Shown here: positions 27,670-37,112 of the stretch, piece after piece
Layout of the letters: each line of letters starts with the position of its first letter
How positions within the stretch are numbered: position 1 is the stretch's first letter
NCBI RefSeq assembly: GCF_900129485.1
Contig: NZ_FQVW01000001.1
Location: forward strand, 124,001 to 188,000
DNA: 64,000 nucleotides
Direction of reading: 5' to 3'
Source: Ornithinibacillus halophilus
GTDB taxonomy: Bacteria > Bacillota > Bacilli > Bacillales > Amphibacillaceae
The notes under the pieces: model-generated
The model's input: the letters and a program-made list of their open reading frames with translations, nothing else
Database searches by the model: none
Told to the model about the DNA's origin: nothing
Position numbers and translations under genes: made by a program

Positions 27670-29682
27670 ATGGAGATGTCACAATATTTAGATGTATTTA
27701 TTGATGAAAGTACGGAGCATTTAGAGGTTCTTTATAATCAGGTTTTAGAATTGGAAAAAAATCCAAAAGATAAATCAATTATTGAAGAAATTTTTCGAGC
27801 AGCTCACACGTTAAAAGGGATGTCGGCTACGATGGGATTTGAAGATCTTGCTAACTTAACCCACCAGCTAGAAAATGTATTTGATGAAATTAGAAATGAA
27901 AAAATCAATGTTGATGCTAACTTAATTGATATCTTATTTGAAGCTGTTGATCATTTAAATGCAATGGTAGAAGATATTTCAAACAGTGGTAACGGCACAA
28001 GAGATGTTAATGATATAGTCAGTCAATTAATAGCAATAGTTTCTGGAGAGAAACATGATAAACTAAATGAAAAGTCAAGTAATGAAAGTAATCTACAATA
28101 TATAACGAATTTAGATGAATTTGAGATATCTATTTTAAATGAATCACAAGATCGTGGATTTTCCAATTACGAAATTTATGTCGAGTTAAATGAAGATTGT
28201 TTACTTAAAGGTGCTAGAGTATTCATGGTATTCGATGTTCTAGAAAAGCATGGTGAAGTAATCAAGTCTGACCCCCCTGTGACCCAATTGGAAGAGGAAG
28301 ATTTTCAAAACTCATTTACAGTTATCTTAGTTTCTAAACACTCTAGTGATGAAATATCGGAAAAAATTAAAAAAGTTTCCGAGATTAATAGAGTATCTGT
28401 TAATCCTTTTGCACTTTCACAATATATCGAAAGAAAACACGAGGAAGAGTTAGTACATACACAATCTGAACAAGCTGCAACAGTAGAAACACCATCCCAA
28501 AAAGAAGAAAAGCAATCAAAAGGTGCAAGTTCAAAAACTATTAGAGTAAATATAGAGCGATTAGATATTTTAATGAATTTATTTGAAGAGTTAGTAATCG
28601 ATCGTGGTCGATTAGAGCAAATTGCTGCCGATCTTAATAGTCATGATTTACATGAAACAGTCGAAAGAATGTCACGAGTATCTAGTGATTTACAAAGCAT
28701 TATATTAACGATGCGTATGGTACCGATTGATCAAGTGTTTAGTCGATTCCCACGAATGATTAGAAAGTTAGCTAGAGATCTAGATAAAAAAATTGATATT
28801 GAAATTATTGGTGCGGAGACAGAATTAGATCGAACTGTAATAGACGAGATTGGTGACCCATTAGTTCATTTGCTTCGTAATGCAGTCGATCATGGAATCG
28901 AAATGCCGGAAGAACGAAAGAAAAAAGGAAAACCAGAAACGGGCACTATTATGTTAGAAGCATATCACAGTGGAAATCATGTCTTTATTGAGATAAAGGA
29001 TGATGGAGCAGGAATCGATAAAGAGAAGGTTATTAATAAAGCTTTAACTAATGGAGTTATTAGTAGTGATGATGTAGAAACTTTAACAGACCAGCAAGTA
29101 TTTGAACTGATTTTAGAAAGTGGTTTTTCAACTGCAGATACAATATCTGATATATCTGGTCGTGGTGTTGGGTTAGATGTTGTTAAAAACACGATTGAAT
29201 CCTTAGGAGGCCACATTACAATAGACTCAGAAAAGGAAAAAGGATCAACTTTCTCTATCCAATTGCCATTAACCTTATCTATCATTTCAGTTCTTTTAGT
29301 AGAAGTGCAGAATGAAAAGTATGCAATTCCTTTATCATCTATTATAGAAACAGCCATTATTCATAAAGATCAATTGCTATCTGCACATAATAATAAAGTC
29401 ATTGATTTTCGTGGGAAAGTCGTGCCATTAGCTTTCTTAGACGACATTCTACAAGTTCCTGATGAATCAGTAGAAGGTGGTTCTGATTATGTATCCATTG
29501 TAATCGTAAAAAAAGGTGATAAATTAGCTGGATTAGTGGTAGATTCCTTTATAGGTCAACAGGAAGTCGTTTTAAAATCGTTAGGGGATTATTTAGGAGA
29601 TACATTTGCTATTTCTGGAGCTACCATTCTAGGAGATGGAGAAGTAGCCTTAATTATAGACAGTAATGCGTTGGTAAAATAG
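27670..29682 (+). CDS. cheA: chemotaxis histidine kinase CheA
   Basis: Central kinase of chemotaxis; it phosphorylates CheY and CheB in response to receptors. It is 670 residues. The P1 Hpt domain carries H46 (RAAHTLKGMSATMGF). P2 (about 150-255) binds CheY/CheB, and the P3 dimerisation helix pair spans about 290-350. P4 is an HHATPase with HLLRNAVDHGIEMPEERKKK (about 399-418), DDGAGID and GRGVGLDVV. P5 is a CheW-like domain (about 525-665). The start ATG 27670 follows AGGGGGATG. Confidence 0.96.
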   Translation: MEMSQYLDVFIDESTEHLEVLYNQVLELEKNPKDKSIIEEIFRAAHTLKGMSATMGFEDLANLTHQLENVFDEIRNEKINVDANLIDILFEAVDHLNAMVEDISNSGNGTRDVNDIVSQLIAIVSGEKHDKLNEKSSNESNLQYITNLDEFEISILNESQDRGFSNYEIYVELNEDCLLKGARVFMVFDVLEKHGEVIKSDPPVTQLEEEDFQNSFTVILVSKHSSDEISEKIKKVSEINRVSVNPFALSQYIERKHEEELVHTQSEQAATVETPSQKEEKQSKGASSKTIRVNIERLDILMNLFEELVIDRGRLEQIAADLNSHDLHETVERMSRVSSDLQSIILTMRMVPIDQVFSRFPRMIRKLARDLDKKIDIEIIGAETELDRTVIDEIGDPLVHLLRNAVDHGIEMPEERKKKGKPETGTIMLEAYHSGNHVFIEIKDDGAGIDKEKVINKALTNGVISSDDVETLTDQQVFELILESGFSTADTISDISGRGVGLDVVKNTIESLGGHITIDSEKEKGSTFSIQLPLTLSIISVLLVEVQNEKYAIPLSSIIETAIIHKDQLLSAHNNKVIDFRGKVVPLAFLDDILQVPDESVEGGSDYVSIVIVKKGDKLAGLVVDSFIGQQEVVLKSLGDYLGDTFAISGATILGDGEVALIIDSNALVK

Positions 29683-29694
29683 GGGGAGAGAAAT

Positions 29695-30165
29695 ATGCGA
29701 GAAGATCTATTACAAGATGAAAAAGTAATCATATTTCAATTAAAGGCAGAAGAATTTGCGATTCCTGTTCAACAGGTAGGATCTATTGAAAGAATGCAAT
29801 CCATCACTAGGGTTCCCGGTACATCCGATTTCGTAAAAGGAGTAATTAACTTAAGAGGTGTTGTTACTCCAATTATTGACTTACGAATTCGGTTAAATAT
29901 CGAGGCTAGAGATTATAGTGATTCTACTAGAATAATTATTGTAGAAATTAACAATATGGAAGTTGGACTAATTGTTGACTCTGCAAACGATGTAATTGAC
30001 ATTCCTAAAAGTAGCATTGAACCTGCACCAGAAATAGTTGGGGCTGTAAATAATGATTATATTAAAGGTGTGGCTAAACTAGAGAATCGCCTCCTAATAT
30101 TACTAGATTTATCCAAAGTGTTACTATCAGATGAATTATCCGAACTAAAGGAATTGGAAGGTTAA
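29695..30165 (+). CDS. cheW: chemotaxis coupling protein CheW
   Basis: SH3-like adaptor that links CheA to chemoreceptors. It is 156 residues. Conserved segments are FQLKAEEFAIPVQQVGSIER (about 13-32), RVPGTSDFVKGVINLRGVVT (42-61) and PIIDLRIRL. Start ATG 29695 behind GGGGGAG. Confidence 0.95.
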   Translation: MREDLLQDEKVIIFQLKAEEFAIPVQQVGSIERMQSITRVPGTSDFVKGVINLRGVVTPIIDLRIRLNIEARDYSDSTRIIIVEINNMEVGLIVDSANDVIDIPKSSIEPAPEIVGAVNNDYIKGVAKLENRLLILLDLSKVLLSDELSELKELEG

Positions 30166-30169
30166 TATA

Positions 30170-30805
30170 ATGAAAGAACAATACTCTCAAATACAATTAG
30201 ATGCTTTAAGAGAAATAGGTAATATTGGTGCCGGTAATGCTGCGACCTCGATGTCTAAATTAATAAATAAAAAAGTAGATATGACCGTACCTAAAGTAGA
30301 GATTGTTGCTTTTGATGAAGCTGTAGAAATTCTAGGCGGTCCTGAGAAGCTAGTAGTTGCTATAATGTTTCAAATTCAAGGAGAGGCCCCTGGTACGGTG
30401 TATTTATTCTTTTCTATTGATGAAGCAGACTCACTTGTTCAACAGATGACAATGAGTGATGATATGAAATTGTTCGATGAGCAAGAGAACATCAATGAAA
30501 TTGCTTTTTCAGCTCTACAAGAAGCTGGAAACATTCTAGCAGGTTCTTATTTAACTGCGCTTTCAGATTTTACAAACATTAATATGCAGCCGTCGATTCC
30601 TCATTTAAGTATTGATATGGCTGGAGCACTACTTTCCGTAGGTTTAATCGAAATATCAACTATAACAGATTATGCAATTGTCATTGATACAAAGATTAAT
30701 GATATGGACACAACGAATGGAATAAATAGTCAATTTTTCCTACTTCCTGCCGTCGAATCTGTTTCAAAAATTTTTAATGCAATTGGGATAAACGAATATG
30801 AGTAA
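30170..30805 (+). CDS. cheC: CheY-P phosphatase CheC
   Basis: Dephosphorylates CheY-P and is stimulated by CheD. It is 211 residues. Both catalytic helices are intact: E15 and N18 in LREIGNIGAGNAATSMS, and E118 and N121 in LQEAGNILAGSYLTALS. The end overlaps cheD by 8 bases, consistent with their partner roles. Confidence 0.95.
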   Translation: MKEQYSQIQLDALREIGNIGAGNAATSMSKLINKKVDMTVPKVEIVAFDEAVEILGGPEKLVVAIMFQIQGEAPGTVYLFFSIDEADSLVQQMTMSDDMKLFDEQENINEIAFSALQEAGNILAGSYLTALSDFTNINMQPSIPHLSIDMAGALLSVGLIEISTITDYAIVIDTKINDMDTTNGINSQFFLLPAVESVSKIFNAIGINEYE

Positions 30806-31304
30806 CACAAGTCAAAGTCCGATTGTAAAAGTAGGTATTGCAGACTTAAATATTGTTACACCTCCACAAATTATACGGACATCTGGCTTAGGCTCATGTG
30901 TTGGTGTTATTCTATATGATTTGCCAAAAAAAGTGGCAGGATTAGCACACATTATGTTACCTGATTCAAACCATGCAAAACAAAAGAAGTTCAACAAAGG
31001 GAAATATGCAGATACGGCAATTGAATCGTTATTAGAAACGTTAGGAAATGAATATGGTGTTCGAACCTATTCATTAAAGGCAAAAATGGCTGGTGGAGCT
31101 CAGATGTTTCAATTTTCATCTTCAAATGATGTTATGCGAATTGGAGAAAGGAATGTTGAGGCTGTAGAGACTATTCTTAAGAAGCATAAAATACCTATTG
31201 TCGCTTCAGACGTTGGAGGAAATTGTGGTAGAACGATCGACTTTGATCCGAAAACAGGCGACTTAAGAATTAGAACAATCTCAAAAGGTGAAACTATAAT
31301 TTAA
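30798..31304 (+). CDS. cheD: chemoreceptor glutamine deamidase CheD
   Basis: Deamidates receptor glutamines and binds CheC. It is 168 residues. The papain-like catalytic pair is visible as C34 (GLGSCVGV) and H51 (GLAHIMLP). A conserved GGAQMF and the segment ASDVGGNCGRTIDFDPKTG follow. The start codon lies inside the cheC 3' end. Confidence 0.95.
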   Translation: MSNTSQSPIVKVGIADLNIVTPPQIIRTSGLGSCVGVILYDLPKKVAGLAHIMLPDSNHAKQKKFNKGKYADTAIESLLETLGNEYGVRTYSLKAKMAGGAQMFQFSSSNDVMRIGERNVEAVETILKKHKIPIVASDVGGNCGRTIDFDPKTGDLRIRTISKGETII

Positions 31305-31330
31305 ATAAAAAGTAAGGAGGAGCATTTTTA

Positions 31331-32101
31331 ATGGCAGTAAATTCATCTCCTCTAGAAAAAGAATTATGGGCAAAATGGCAAAAGGAACAAAATAATCATA
31401 CTGCAAATCAAATCATTCAACATTATATGTATCTTGTGAATTATCATGTTGAACGCACAGCAAGTCACCTTCCATCTAGTGTGTCAAAGGATGATTTGAG
31501 AAGTTTGGGTATGTTTGGATTATATGATGCTTTAAAGAAATTTGATATTGATCGTGATTTAAAGTTTGATACTTATGCATCATTTCGAATTCGAGGTTCA
31601 ATTATTGATGGATTAAGAAAAGAAGATTGGTTACCTCGATCAACACGGGACAAAATTAAAAAAGTAGAACAACTATCTCAAGAACTTGAACAAAAATTAC
31701 AAAGAGAACCAACCTCTAAAGAAATAGCAAAATATGTTGATATGTCTGTTGATGAAGTTGAGACAACTATAAAGAATTCTTTATTTGCAAATGTTCTTTC
31801 CATCGAAGATAAAGGTAAGAACCAGGATAATGAATTTAAAGAAGGAATCGGTTATTCCATCCCCGATAAAAAATCAGGACAACCTGAAGAAAACGTATTA
31901 CAAAATGAAATTATAAAGGAACTTTTACAAGGCATACAACATTTAAATGAAAAAGAACAAATGATTTTAAGTCTTTTTTATCAAGAAGAATTAACTTTTA
32001 CAGAAATAGGTCAAGTATTGGAATTAACTACTTCTAGAATCTCTCAATTGCATAAAAAAGCTATTTTTAAATTAAGAAAAATATTAGAGAAACTAGCATA
32101 A
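31331..32101 (+). CDS. sigD: flagellar RNA polymerase sigma factor SigD
   Basis: FliA/SigD-class sigma factor for flagellin, autolysin and chemoreceptor genes. It is 256 residues. Region 2 contains DLRSLGMFGLYDALKKFD and FDTYASFRIRGSIIDGLRK, region 3 begins at DWLPRSTRDK, and region 4 contains LNEKEQMILSLFYQEELTF then TEIGQVLELTTSRISQL. The start ATG 31331 follows AAGGAGGAG. It lies about 26 kb from the operon promoter, as in B. subtilis, where distance from the promoter is part of SigD control. Confidence 0.96.
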   Translation: MAVNSSPLEKELWAKWQKEQNNHTANQIIQHYMYLVNYHVERTASHLPSSVSKDDLRSLGMFGLYDALKKFDIDRDLKFDTYASFRIRGSIIDGLRKEDWLPRSTRDKIKKVEQLSQELEQKLQREPTSKEIAKYVDMSVDEVETTIKNSLFANVLSIEDKGKNQDNEFKEGIGYSIPDKKSGQPEENVLQNEIIKELLQGIQHLNEKEQMILSLFYQEELTFTEIGQVLELTTSRISQLHKKAIFKLRKILEKLA

Positions 32102-32143
32102 AGAATGCCAAGTTATTTTTGTTTTCAAAAGTGAGGCGTTTGC

Positions 32144-33520
32144 ATGGAGACATTACATGAGTTTTTTAATATTGAACAGTCAACAGATCATATGAAAGCC
32201 TTATTGCACGTAAAAAAAGAGGATGTCAATTCTATTATTCATCAATTTTCAAAATCAGACATCATTAACTTTCTAAAAGAGAACCATATTGTATCTGGCA
32301 TTCTAGAGAATCAGATTCAATCTCTAACAAAAGGATTAGTGAAATTGGAGGAGTTTCCTTTGTTGGTAGCAGAAGGTTCTCATCCAAGTAATGGAAAAAA
32401 TGGACAAATCCATTACTTGATCAACACTAATATCGATATGACAGAAAGTAGCAATTGGGATTTTCGTGAAGTAATGAAAATACCTTCCGTAAAAGCTGGT
32501 CAAAAATTAGCTGCTATAACATTACCAACTTATGGAACGCCAGGTATAAATGTTAGGGGAGAAGCAATTCCAGCGAAAAATGGTAAGCCTGTTCATATTA
32601 GAGCAGGAGAAAATGTTGTTTTTAGAAAAGAAGACCTAAGTTTTTATGCTGCAATAGACGGTCAAATCTGCACAACAAAAACCAAAATTTATGTAAATGC
32701 CGTGTATGAAGTTAAAAGAACACTAACAATGAAAGAAGGAAATATTGCATTTACTGGTACTGTTGTCATTCACGGAGATGTTCCTTCGGGGTTTAAAATT
32801 ACTGCTGACGGGGATGTGAAAATATTTGGTTTGGTTGAAGCTGCCACAATTATTTCAAAAGGTTCTGTGTTTGTTTCTGAAGGATTAGCAGGTCTGAAAA
32901 AAGGAAAGGTAATTGCTGAAGAAGACATAAATATTGGGTACATTAATCAAGGTACTGTTGAAGCTGGCAATAATTTATTTGTAGAAAACTCGATTATCCA
33001 AAGTAATTGCAGGGCACAAAAGAAAATATACTGCCAACGAGGAAATATTATTGGTGGTACTATTTCAGCAGGTGAATACATTGAAGCGAAAGAAATCGGC
33101 AATCATTCTTATACTAAGACAAAAGTTATTATTGAATCGTCTCATACATTCGATATAGAGCTACAAGAATTGATTACAAAAAAACAGGAATTAGAAGAGA
33201 TGTTGAAGAAGTTATATATCATTGGAAAAAAAATAAAGCAATCACAGAATGTCCAAAATACGAAGCTAAAATTAATGGTCTTAAAACATCAAAACTCTAT
33301 ATTACAAACAAAAAATAAACTTTCAGAAGTAAATGATCGTATTTCAGAAATTAATACTTCTAAAGTGGAGGAAGAATGTGAGGATAAGCTTGTCGTTAGG
33401 AAATTACTTCATCCAAATGTTGATATAGTTTTTGGGAAGTATCAACGTTCTATTAAATCTGAATATCAACATGTACAATGCATATTAGAGCACAATGAAA
33501 TTGTTATGAAGTACTTGTAA
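32144..33520 (+). CDS. FapA family protein (DUF342)
   Basis: 458 residues. An N-terminal helical region is followed by a polymerised beta-helix (about 85-330) with regular Gly-containing turns such as GTPGINVRGEAIP, GDVPSGFKITADGDVKI and GLVEAATIISKGSVFVSEGL. A C-terminal coiled coil spans about 345-410. This is the DUF342/FapA architecture; FapA affects polar flagellar assembly in Vibrio. B. subtilis has swrB, not this gene, directly after sigD. The start ATG 32144 is 42 bases after sigD, after GTGAGGCG, with no terminator between them. The flagellar role here is inferred from position. Confidence 0.8.
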   Translation: METLHEFFNIEQSTDHMKALLHVKKEDVNSIIHQFSKSDIINFLKENHIVSGILENQIQSLTKGLVKLEEFPLLVAEGSHPSNGKNGQIHYLINTNIDMTESSNWDFREVMKIPSVKAGQKLAAITLPTYGTPGINVRGEAIPAKNGKPVHIRAGENVVFRKEDLSFYAAIDGQICTTKTKIYVNAVYEVKRTLTMKEGNIAFTGTVVIHGDVPSGFKITADGDVKIFGLVEAATIISKGSVFVSEGLAGLKKGKVIAEEDINIGYINQGTVEAGNNLFVENSIIQSNCRAQKKIYCQRGNIIGGTISAGEYIEAKEIGNHSYTKTKVIIESSHTFDIELQELITKKQELEEMLKKLYIIGKKIKQSQNVQNTKLKLMVLKHQNSILQTKNKLSEVNDRISEINTSKVEEECEDKLVVRKLLHPNVDIVFGKYQRSIKSEYQHVQCILEHNEIVMKYL

Positions 33521-33546
33521 AATATTAGATTAGGAAGTGATTCTAT

Positions 33547-33849
33547 TTGAGTTGGAAATCAATAGAAATGCAAGTGGCACTTCCAAGAACACAAGATGCA
33601 GGAAAACTTCAAGAGCAGATGTCAAAACAAAACCAACATTTTCAGGAGTCACTTGCTGGGCTGCAGTTAAAAGAACATGAACAAAGAAGAAAACAGGTTC
33701 AACATTTTGATCAAGTTACCAATTTAACGATTAAAGATGATGAAAACAAAGAAACATATAAGGAAGAAAAAGATAAGGAACGGAATCAACAGGATGAGAA
33801 TGAGATAAGCCATCCTTATTTAGGATTACATTTTGACTCCAAGGGATAG
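33547..33849 (+). CDS. small hydrophilic coiled-coil protein, function unknown
   Basis: 100 residues with a TTG start behind AGGAAGTGA. It begins MSWKSIEMQVALPRTQDAGK and then becomes strongly charged and Gln/Glu/Lys-rich (about 20-85), probably helical or coiled coil. It has no signal peptide or membrane segment and ends in SHPYLGLHFDSKG. It lies between the FapA-like gene and the SwrB-like gene, 26 and 8 bases away, so it belongs to the operon. I recognise the N-terminus as one recurring after sigD in some Bacillales, but know no function. Confidence 0.7.
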   Translation: MSWKSIEMQVALPRTQDAGKLQEQMSKQNQHFQESLAGLQLKEHEQRRKQVQHFDQVTNLTIKDDENKETYKEEKDKERNQQDENEISHPYLGLHFDSKG

Positions 33850-33857
33850 GGGATATT

Positions 33858-34328
33858 ATGACATCACTATTGCTAGTAATTAGTTTTATTTTACATTTTA
33901 TAACGATTGCTACTATCTACCTTATATTTAAGCAGGGCAATTTGTTGAAACCAGATAAGCCAAAAGATAATCCTAAGGAAGTATTGGAACTCCTAGAATT
34001 ATATGTGGAAGAAATAAAAGAAGAAAATAGGAGGTTACAAGAAGCATTAGCTGGAAATACTCCTACTATTAAGAACCATACAGAAGAAATAAATAATATG
34101 TTTGAAGATTATTCTTACTCTACAGATGATAATACTACTGATGAATCAAATAGGAATGAAGTTACTGAACCTATCCTAGCTGATCATGTTGAAGATGAAG
34201 TAGAAACCTCTGTACAGGCAAGAATATTACAACTATACCATGAGGGTTTATCTGAAGAAGAAATCGCAAGGAAGTTAAACTGTGGAAAAACAGAAGTAGA
34301 ATTAACGATTAAATTACATAAAAAATAA
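33858..34328 (+). CDS. swrB: SwrB-like membrane protein (DUF6115-type)
   Basis: 156 residues in the swrB position. An N-terminal transmembrane helix (about 2-24) leads to a charged coiled coil (about 40-65) and an acidic linker. A C-terminal helix-turn-helix-like motif reads ILQLYHEGLSEEEIARKLNC then GKTEVELTIKLHKK (about 122-156). SwrB of B. subtilis has the same layout and promotes activation of the flagellar export gate. The C-terminal motif is the best match; the linker is not conserved, so the assignment is moderate. Confidence 0.65.
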   Translation: MTSLLLVISFILHFITIATIYLIFKQGNLLKPDKPKDNPKEVLELLELYVEEIKEENRRLQEALAGNTPTIKNHTEEINNMFEDYSYSTDDNTTDESNRNEVTEPILADHVEDEVETSVQARILQLYHEGLSEEEIARKLNCGKTEVELTIKLHKK

Positions 34329-34337
34329 TATTAATGC

Positions 34338-34366
34338 TTGATTACGGCATTGCATTATGATATATT
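34338..34366 (+). promoter_or_regulatory. SigmaA promoter of rpsB
   Basis: -35 TTGATT (4/6), an exact 17-bp spacer, and -10 TATATT (5/6) preceded by an extended-10 TG. It begins ten bases after the stop of the SwrB-like gene, and no terminator lies between. Confidence 0.75.
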
Positions 34367-34372
34367 TATTTC

Positions 34373-34516
34373 TGGTGTAAATGCAATGTTTACTAATTTA
34401 TGTGAGCTTGTAAATAAAACACACACGTTTGTTAATTTGCATATTTGGTGCCAACTAGTTGGTCTTTATGCAGAAATGATGCAATCGGAGGAAAAAACCA
34501 TTAGGAGGAAAATTTT
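34373..34516 (+). promoter_or_regulatory. rpsB leader with palindrome
   Basis: About 144 nt of untranslated leader from the predicted start to rpsB. It contains the perfect 12-bp palindrome CCAACTAGTTGG (34451-34462) and two purine-rich SD-like stretches (CGGAGGA near 34487 and TAGGAGG just before the ATG). Ribosomal protein S2 mRNA leaders are autoregulated in several bacteria; whether this one is cannot be told from sequence alone. Confidence 0.4.
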
Positions 34517-35266
34517 ATGTCAGTAATTTCAATGAAGCAACTTCTTGAAGCTGGTGTACATTTCGGTCACCAGACACGCCGTTGGAATCCAAAAATGAAG
34601 AAATATATCTTCACGGAGCGTAACGGTATTTATATCATCGACCTACAAAAAACGGTTAAAAAGGTCGAAGAAGCGTATAACTATGTAAAAGAAATCGCTG
34701 CAAATGGTGGCACTGTTCTTTTCGTAGGTACAAAAAAACAAGCACAAGATTCTGTTCGTGATGAAGCTACACGTTCAGGAATGTACTATGTTAACCAACG
34801 TTGGTTAGGTGGTACATTAACAAACTTCCAAACAATCCGTAAACGTATCAATCGTTTAATTGATATTGAGCGTATGGAAGAAGACGGTACTTTTGACGTG
34901 CTTCCTAAAAAAGAAGTAGTTGGCTTATTAAAAGAAAAAGAACGTCTAGTTAAATTCCTTGGTGGAATTAAAGATATGAAGAAACTTCCAGATGCATTGT
35001 TTGTAATTGACCCACGTAAAGAACGTATTGCAATTGCAGAAGCACATAAATTAAATATTCCTATCATTGGAATTGTCGATACGAACTGTGACCCAGATGA
35101 AATCGATTATGTAATTCCTGCAAACGATGACGCTATTCGTGCGGTTAAACTTCTAACTTCTAAAATGGCTGACGCTATCCTTGAAGTAAAACAAGGTGAA
35201 GAATTAGAAGAAGCTCAAACTGAGCAATCAGTTGAGGCTGTAAAAGAAGAAGTAGAACAAAACTAA
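34517..35266 (+). CDS. rpsB: 30S ribosomal protein S2
   Basis: 249 residues. The N-terminal S2 signature is [20 protein letters not shown] (about 5-24). The central [13 protein letters not shown] and the classic [10 protein letters not shown] are present. [20 protein letters not shown] lies near the C-terminus, followed by an acidic tail. The start ATG 34517 follows TAGGAGGA. Codon use is visibly biased toward CGT/CGC arginine and GGT/GGC glycine compared with the flagellar genes, as expected for a highly expressed gene. Confidence 0.98.
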   Translation: MSVISMKQLLEAGVHFGHQTRRWNPKMKKYIFTERNGIYIIDLQKTVKKVEEAYNYVKEIAANGGTVLFVGTKKQAQDSVRDEATRSGMYYVNQRWLGGTLTNFQTIRKRINRLIDIERMEEDGTFDVLPKKEVVGLLKEKERLVKFLGGIKDMKKLPDALFVIDPRKERIAIAEAHKLNIPIIGIVDTNCDPDEIDYVIPANDDAIRAVKLLTSKMADAILEVKQGEELEEAQTEQSVEAVKEEVEQN

Positions 35267-35332
35267 TCCGAAAGCGTAGATGTTTAAGTAACTTTTTACT
35301 GGACATTAAGCTAGGAAACTTTTAAAAAAGGT

Positions 35333-35370
35333 AGGGTGATAAGAGGATAAGCCTTTTATCACCCTTTTTT
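35333..35370 (+). terminator. intrinsic terminator between rpsB and tsf
   Basis: A 14-bp stem pairs 35333-35346 with 35352-35365 (one G-T wobble) around the loop ATAAG. Five T residues follow. No clear promoter lies between it and tsf, so tsf probably depends on readthrough; this may set the S2:EF-Ts ratio. Confidence 0.9.
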
Positions 35371-35405
35371 AAAAGAAAAAATGGTAAACTTAAGGAGGAA
35401 GAATA

Positions 35406-36290
35406 ATGGCAATTACTGCAAAATTAGTTAAAGAACTTCGTGAAAAAACTGGTGCTGGTATGATGGATTGTAAAAAAGCACTAACAGAAACTGATGGTGA
35501 CATCGAAAAGGCAATCGATTATCTTCGTGAAAAAGGGATTGCAAAAGCAGCTAAAAAGGCTGACAGAATTGCAGCTGAAGGTTCTACATATATTGCAGTG
35601 GAAGGAAACACAGCTGTTCTATTAGAAGTAAACTGTGAAACTGATTTCGTTACTAAAAATGATCAGTTTAAAAACCTATTAACAGACTTAGGTAACCATA
35701 TCTTAAGTCAACAACCAAGCTCTGTTGAAGAAGCTTTACAACAAAAGCTTAACGGTGAAGGAGATACTGTAGAAACTTACATCAATTCAGCAGTAGCTAA
35801 AATTGGTGAAAAGATTTCCTTACGTCGTTTCACTCTTCTTAATAAAACCGATAACGATGCATTCGGAGCATACCTTCACATGGGTGGACGAATTGGTGTA
35901 TTAACTCTTGTAGAGGGTACAACTGAAGAATCTGTAGCAAAAGACGTAGCAATGCATATTGCTGCTGTAAACCCTAAATATGTATCTCGTGACCAAGTTT
36001 CTGAAGATGAAGTGAATCGTGAGCGCGAAGTATTGAAAACTCAAGCATTAAATGAAGGTAAACCAGAAAACATCGTTGAAAAAATGGTAGAAGGACGTCT
36101 TGGCAAATTCTTTGAGCAAATTTGCTTACTAGAACAAGATTTCGTAAAAGATCCTGACCAAAAAGTGAAAAAATATGTAGCAGACAAAGGTGCAAATGTT
36201 CAAACATTCATTCGCTACGAAGTTGGAGAAGGAATGGAAAAACGTGAAGAAAACTTTGCTGAAGAAGTAATGAGCCAAATTAAGAAATAA
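35406..36290 (+). CDS. tsf: translation elongation factor Ts
   Basis: Nucleotide exchange factor for EF-Tu. It is 294 residues. The N-terminal UBA-like domain reads [20 protein letters not shown] (6-25). The TDFV motif lies in [13 protein letters not shown] (about 75-87). The C-terminal dimer region includes [18 protein letters not shown]. The start ATG 35406 follows AAGGAGGAAG. Confidence 0.98.
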   Translation: MAITAKLVKELREKTGAGMMDCKKALTETDGDIEKAIDYLREKGIAKAAKKADRIAAEGSTYIAVEGNTAVLLEVNCETDFVTKNDQFKNLLTDLGNHILSQQPSSVEEALQQKLNGEGDTVETYINSAVAKIGEKISLRRFTLLNKTDNDAFGAYLHMGGRIGVLTLVEGTTEESVAKDVAMHIAAVNPKYVSRDQVSEDEVNREREVLKTQALNEGKPENIVEKMVEGRLGKFFEQICLLEQDFVKDPDQKVKKYVADKGANVQTFIRYEVGEGMEKREENFAEEVMSQIKK

Positions 36291-36299
36291 CAATTGATT

Positions 36300-36321
36300 T
36301 AGGGGACATTTTTGTTCCCTA
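36300..36321 (+). terminator. weak hairpin after tsf
   Basis: TAGGGGAC pairs with GTTCCCTA (eight pairs, one G-T wobble) around an ATTTTT loop. The following ATTTCTCC is a poor U-tract, so it is at most a partial terminator or a processing signal ahead of pyrH. Confidence 0.45.
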
Positions 36322-36387
36322 TTTCTCCATATAAATATACTTACTAGAACATCCAACCGAAATTCACTTTATTATTTGGAGGTTATC

Positions 36388-37110
36388 ATGACAACAGCTC
36401 GTTACGGTCGTATTGTGTTAAAATTAAGTGGAGAAGCATTAAGTGGAAGCCAAGGTTACGGGATAGAACCAAAAGTAATTCAATCGATAGCTACTCAAGT
36501 AAAAGAGGTTGCAGACCTGGGAGTTGAAGTAGCTGTTGTTGTAGGTGGCGGAAACATTTGGCGTGGAAAAGTCGGTAGTGAAATGGGAATGGACCGTGCC
36601 AATGCAGACTACATGGGAATGTTAGCAACAGTAATGAATTCCCTTGCACTTCAAGACAGCTTAGAAACAATTGGAATTCCCACTCGTGTTCAAACATCTA
36701 TAGAAATGCGTCAAGTTGCTGAACCATATATTCGGAGAAAAGCAATTCGCCATCTTGAGAAAAAACGTGTAGTTATCTTTGCTGCAGGAACTGGTAATCC
36801 TTATTTTTCAACAGACACTACTGCTGCTTTACGTGCTGCAGAAATTGAAGCAGAAGTTATTTTGATGGCAAAAAATAACGTCGATGGCGTTTATACAGAT
36901 GATCCGAAGCTAAATAAAGATGCTAAAAAATATGATAAACTTTCATTTATGGATATGTTAAATGAAGGACTTGGAGTAATGGACTCAACTGCCTCTTCCT
37001 TATGTATGGATAACGATATTCCATTAGTAGTATTTTCCATAATGGAAGAAGGAAACATTAAAAAAGTAGTACAAGGCGAAAATATAGGAACAACGATAAG
37101 GGGGAAATAA
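36388..37110 (+). CDS. pyrH: UMP kinase
   Basis: Phosphorylates UMP to UDP, the committed step toward UTP and CTP. The start ATG 36388 lies four bases after TTGGAGGT; the in-frame ATG at 36376 has no site. It has 240 residues of the amino-acid-kinase fold. [13 protein letters not shown] (8-20), [12 protein letters not shown] (about 52-63), the [20 protein letters not shown] segment (about 134-153) and [12 protein letters not shown] are all diagnostic. frr starts two bases after the stop. Confidence 0.97.
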   Translation: MTTARYGRIVLKLSGEALSGSQGYGIEPKVIQSIATQVKEVADLGVEVAVVVGGGNIWRGKVGSEMGMDRANADYMGMLATVMNSLALQDSLETIGIPTRVQTSIEMRQVAEPYIRRKAIRHLEKKRVVIFAAGTGNPYFSTDTTAALRAAEIEAEVILMAKNNVDGVYTDDPKLNKDAKKYDKLSFMDMLNEGLGVMDSTASSLCMDNDIPLVVFSIMEEGNIKKVVQGENIGTTIRGK

Positions 37111-37112
37111 TA

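Noticed and set aside
28977-29357. 126-codon minus-strand frame inside cheA
   Set aside because: Antisense shadow of the conserved ATPase and CheW-like domains of CheA.
34338-34526. 62-codon + strand open frame ahead of rpsB
   Set aside because: It begins in the -35 box of the rpsB promoter, has no ribosome binding site, overlaps the rpsB start, and shows no family features. The DNA is better explained as promoter and leader.
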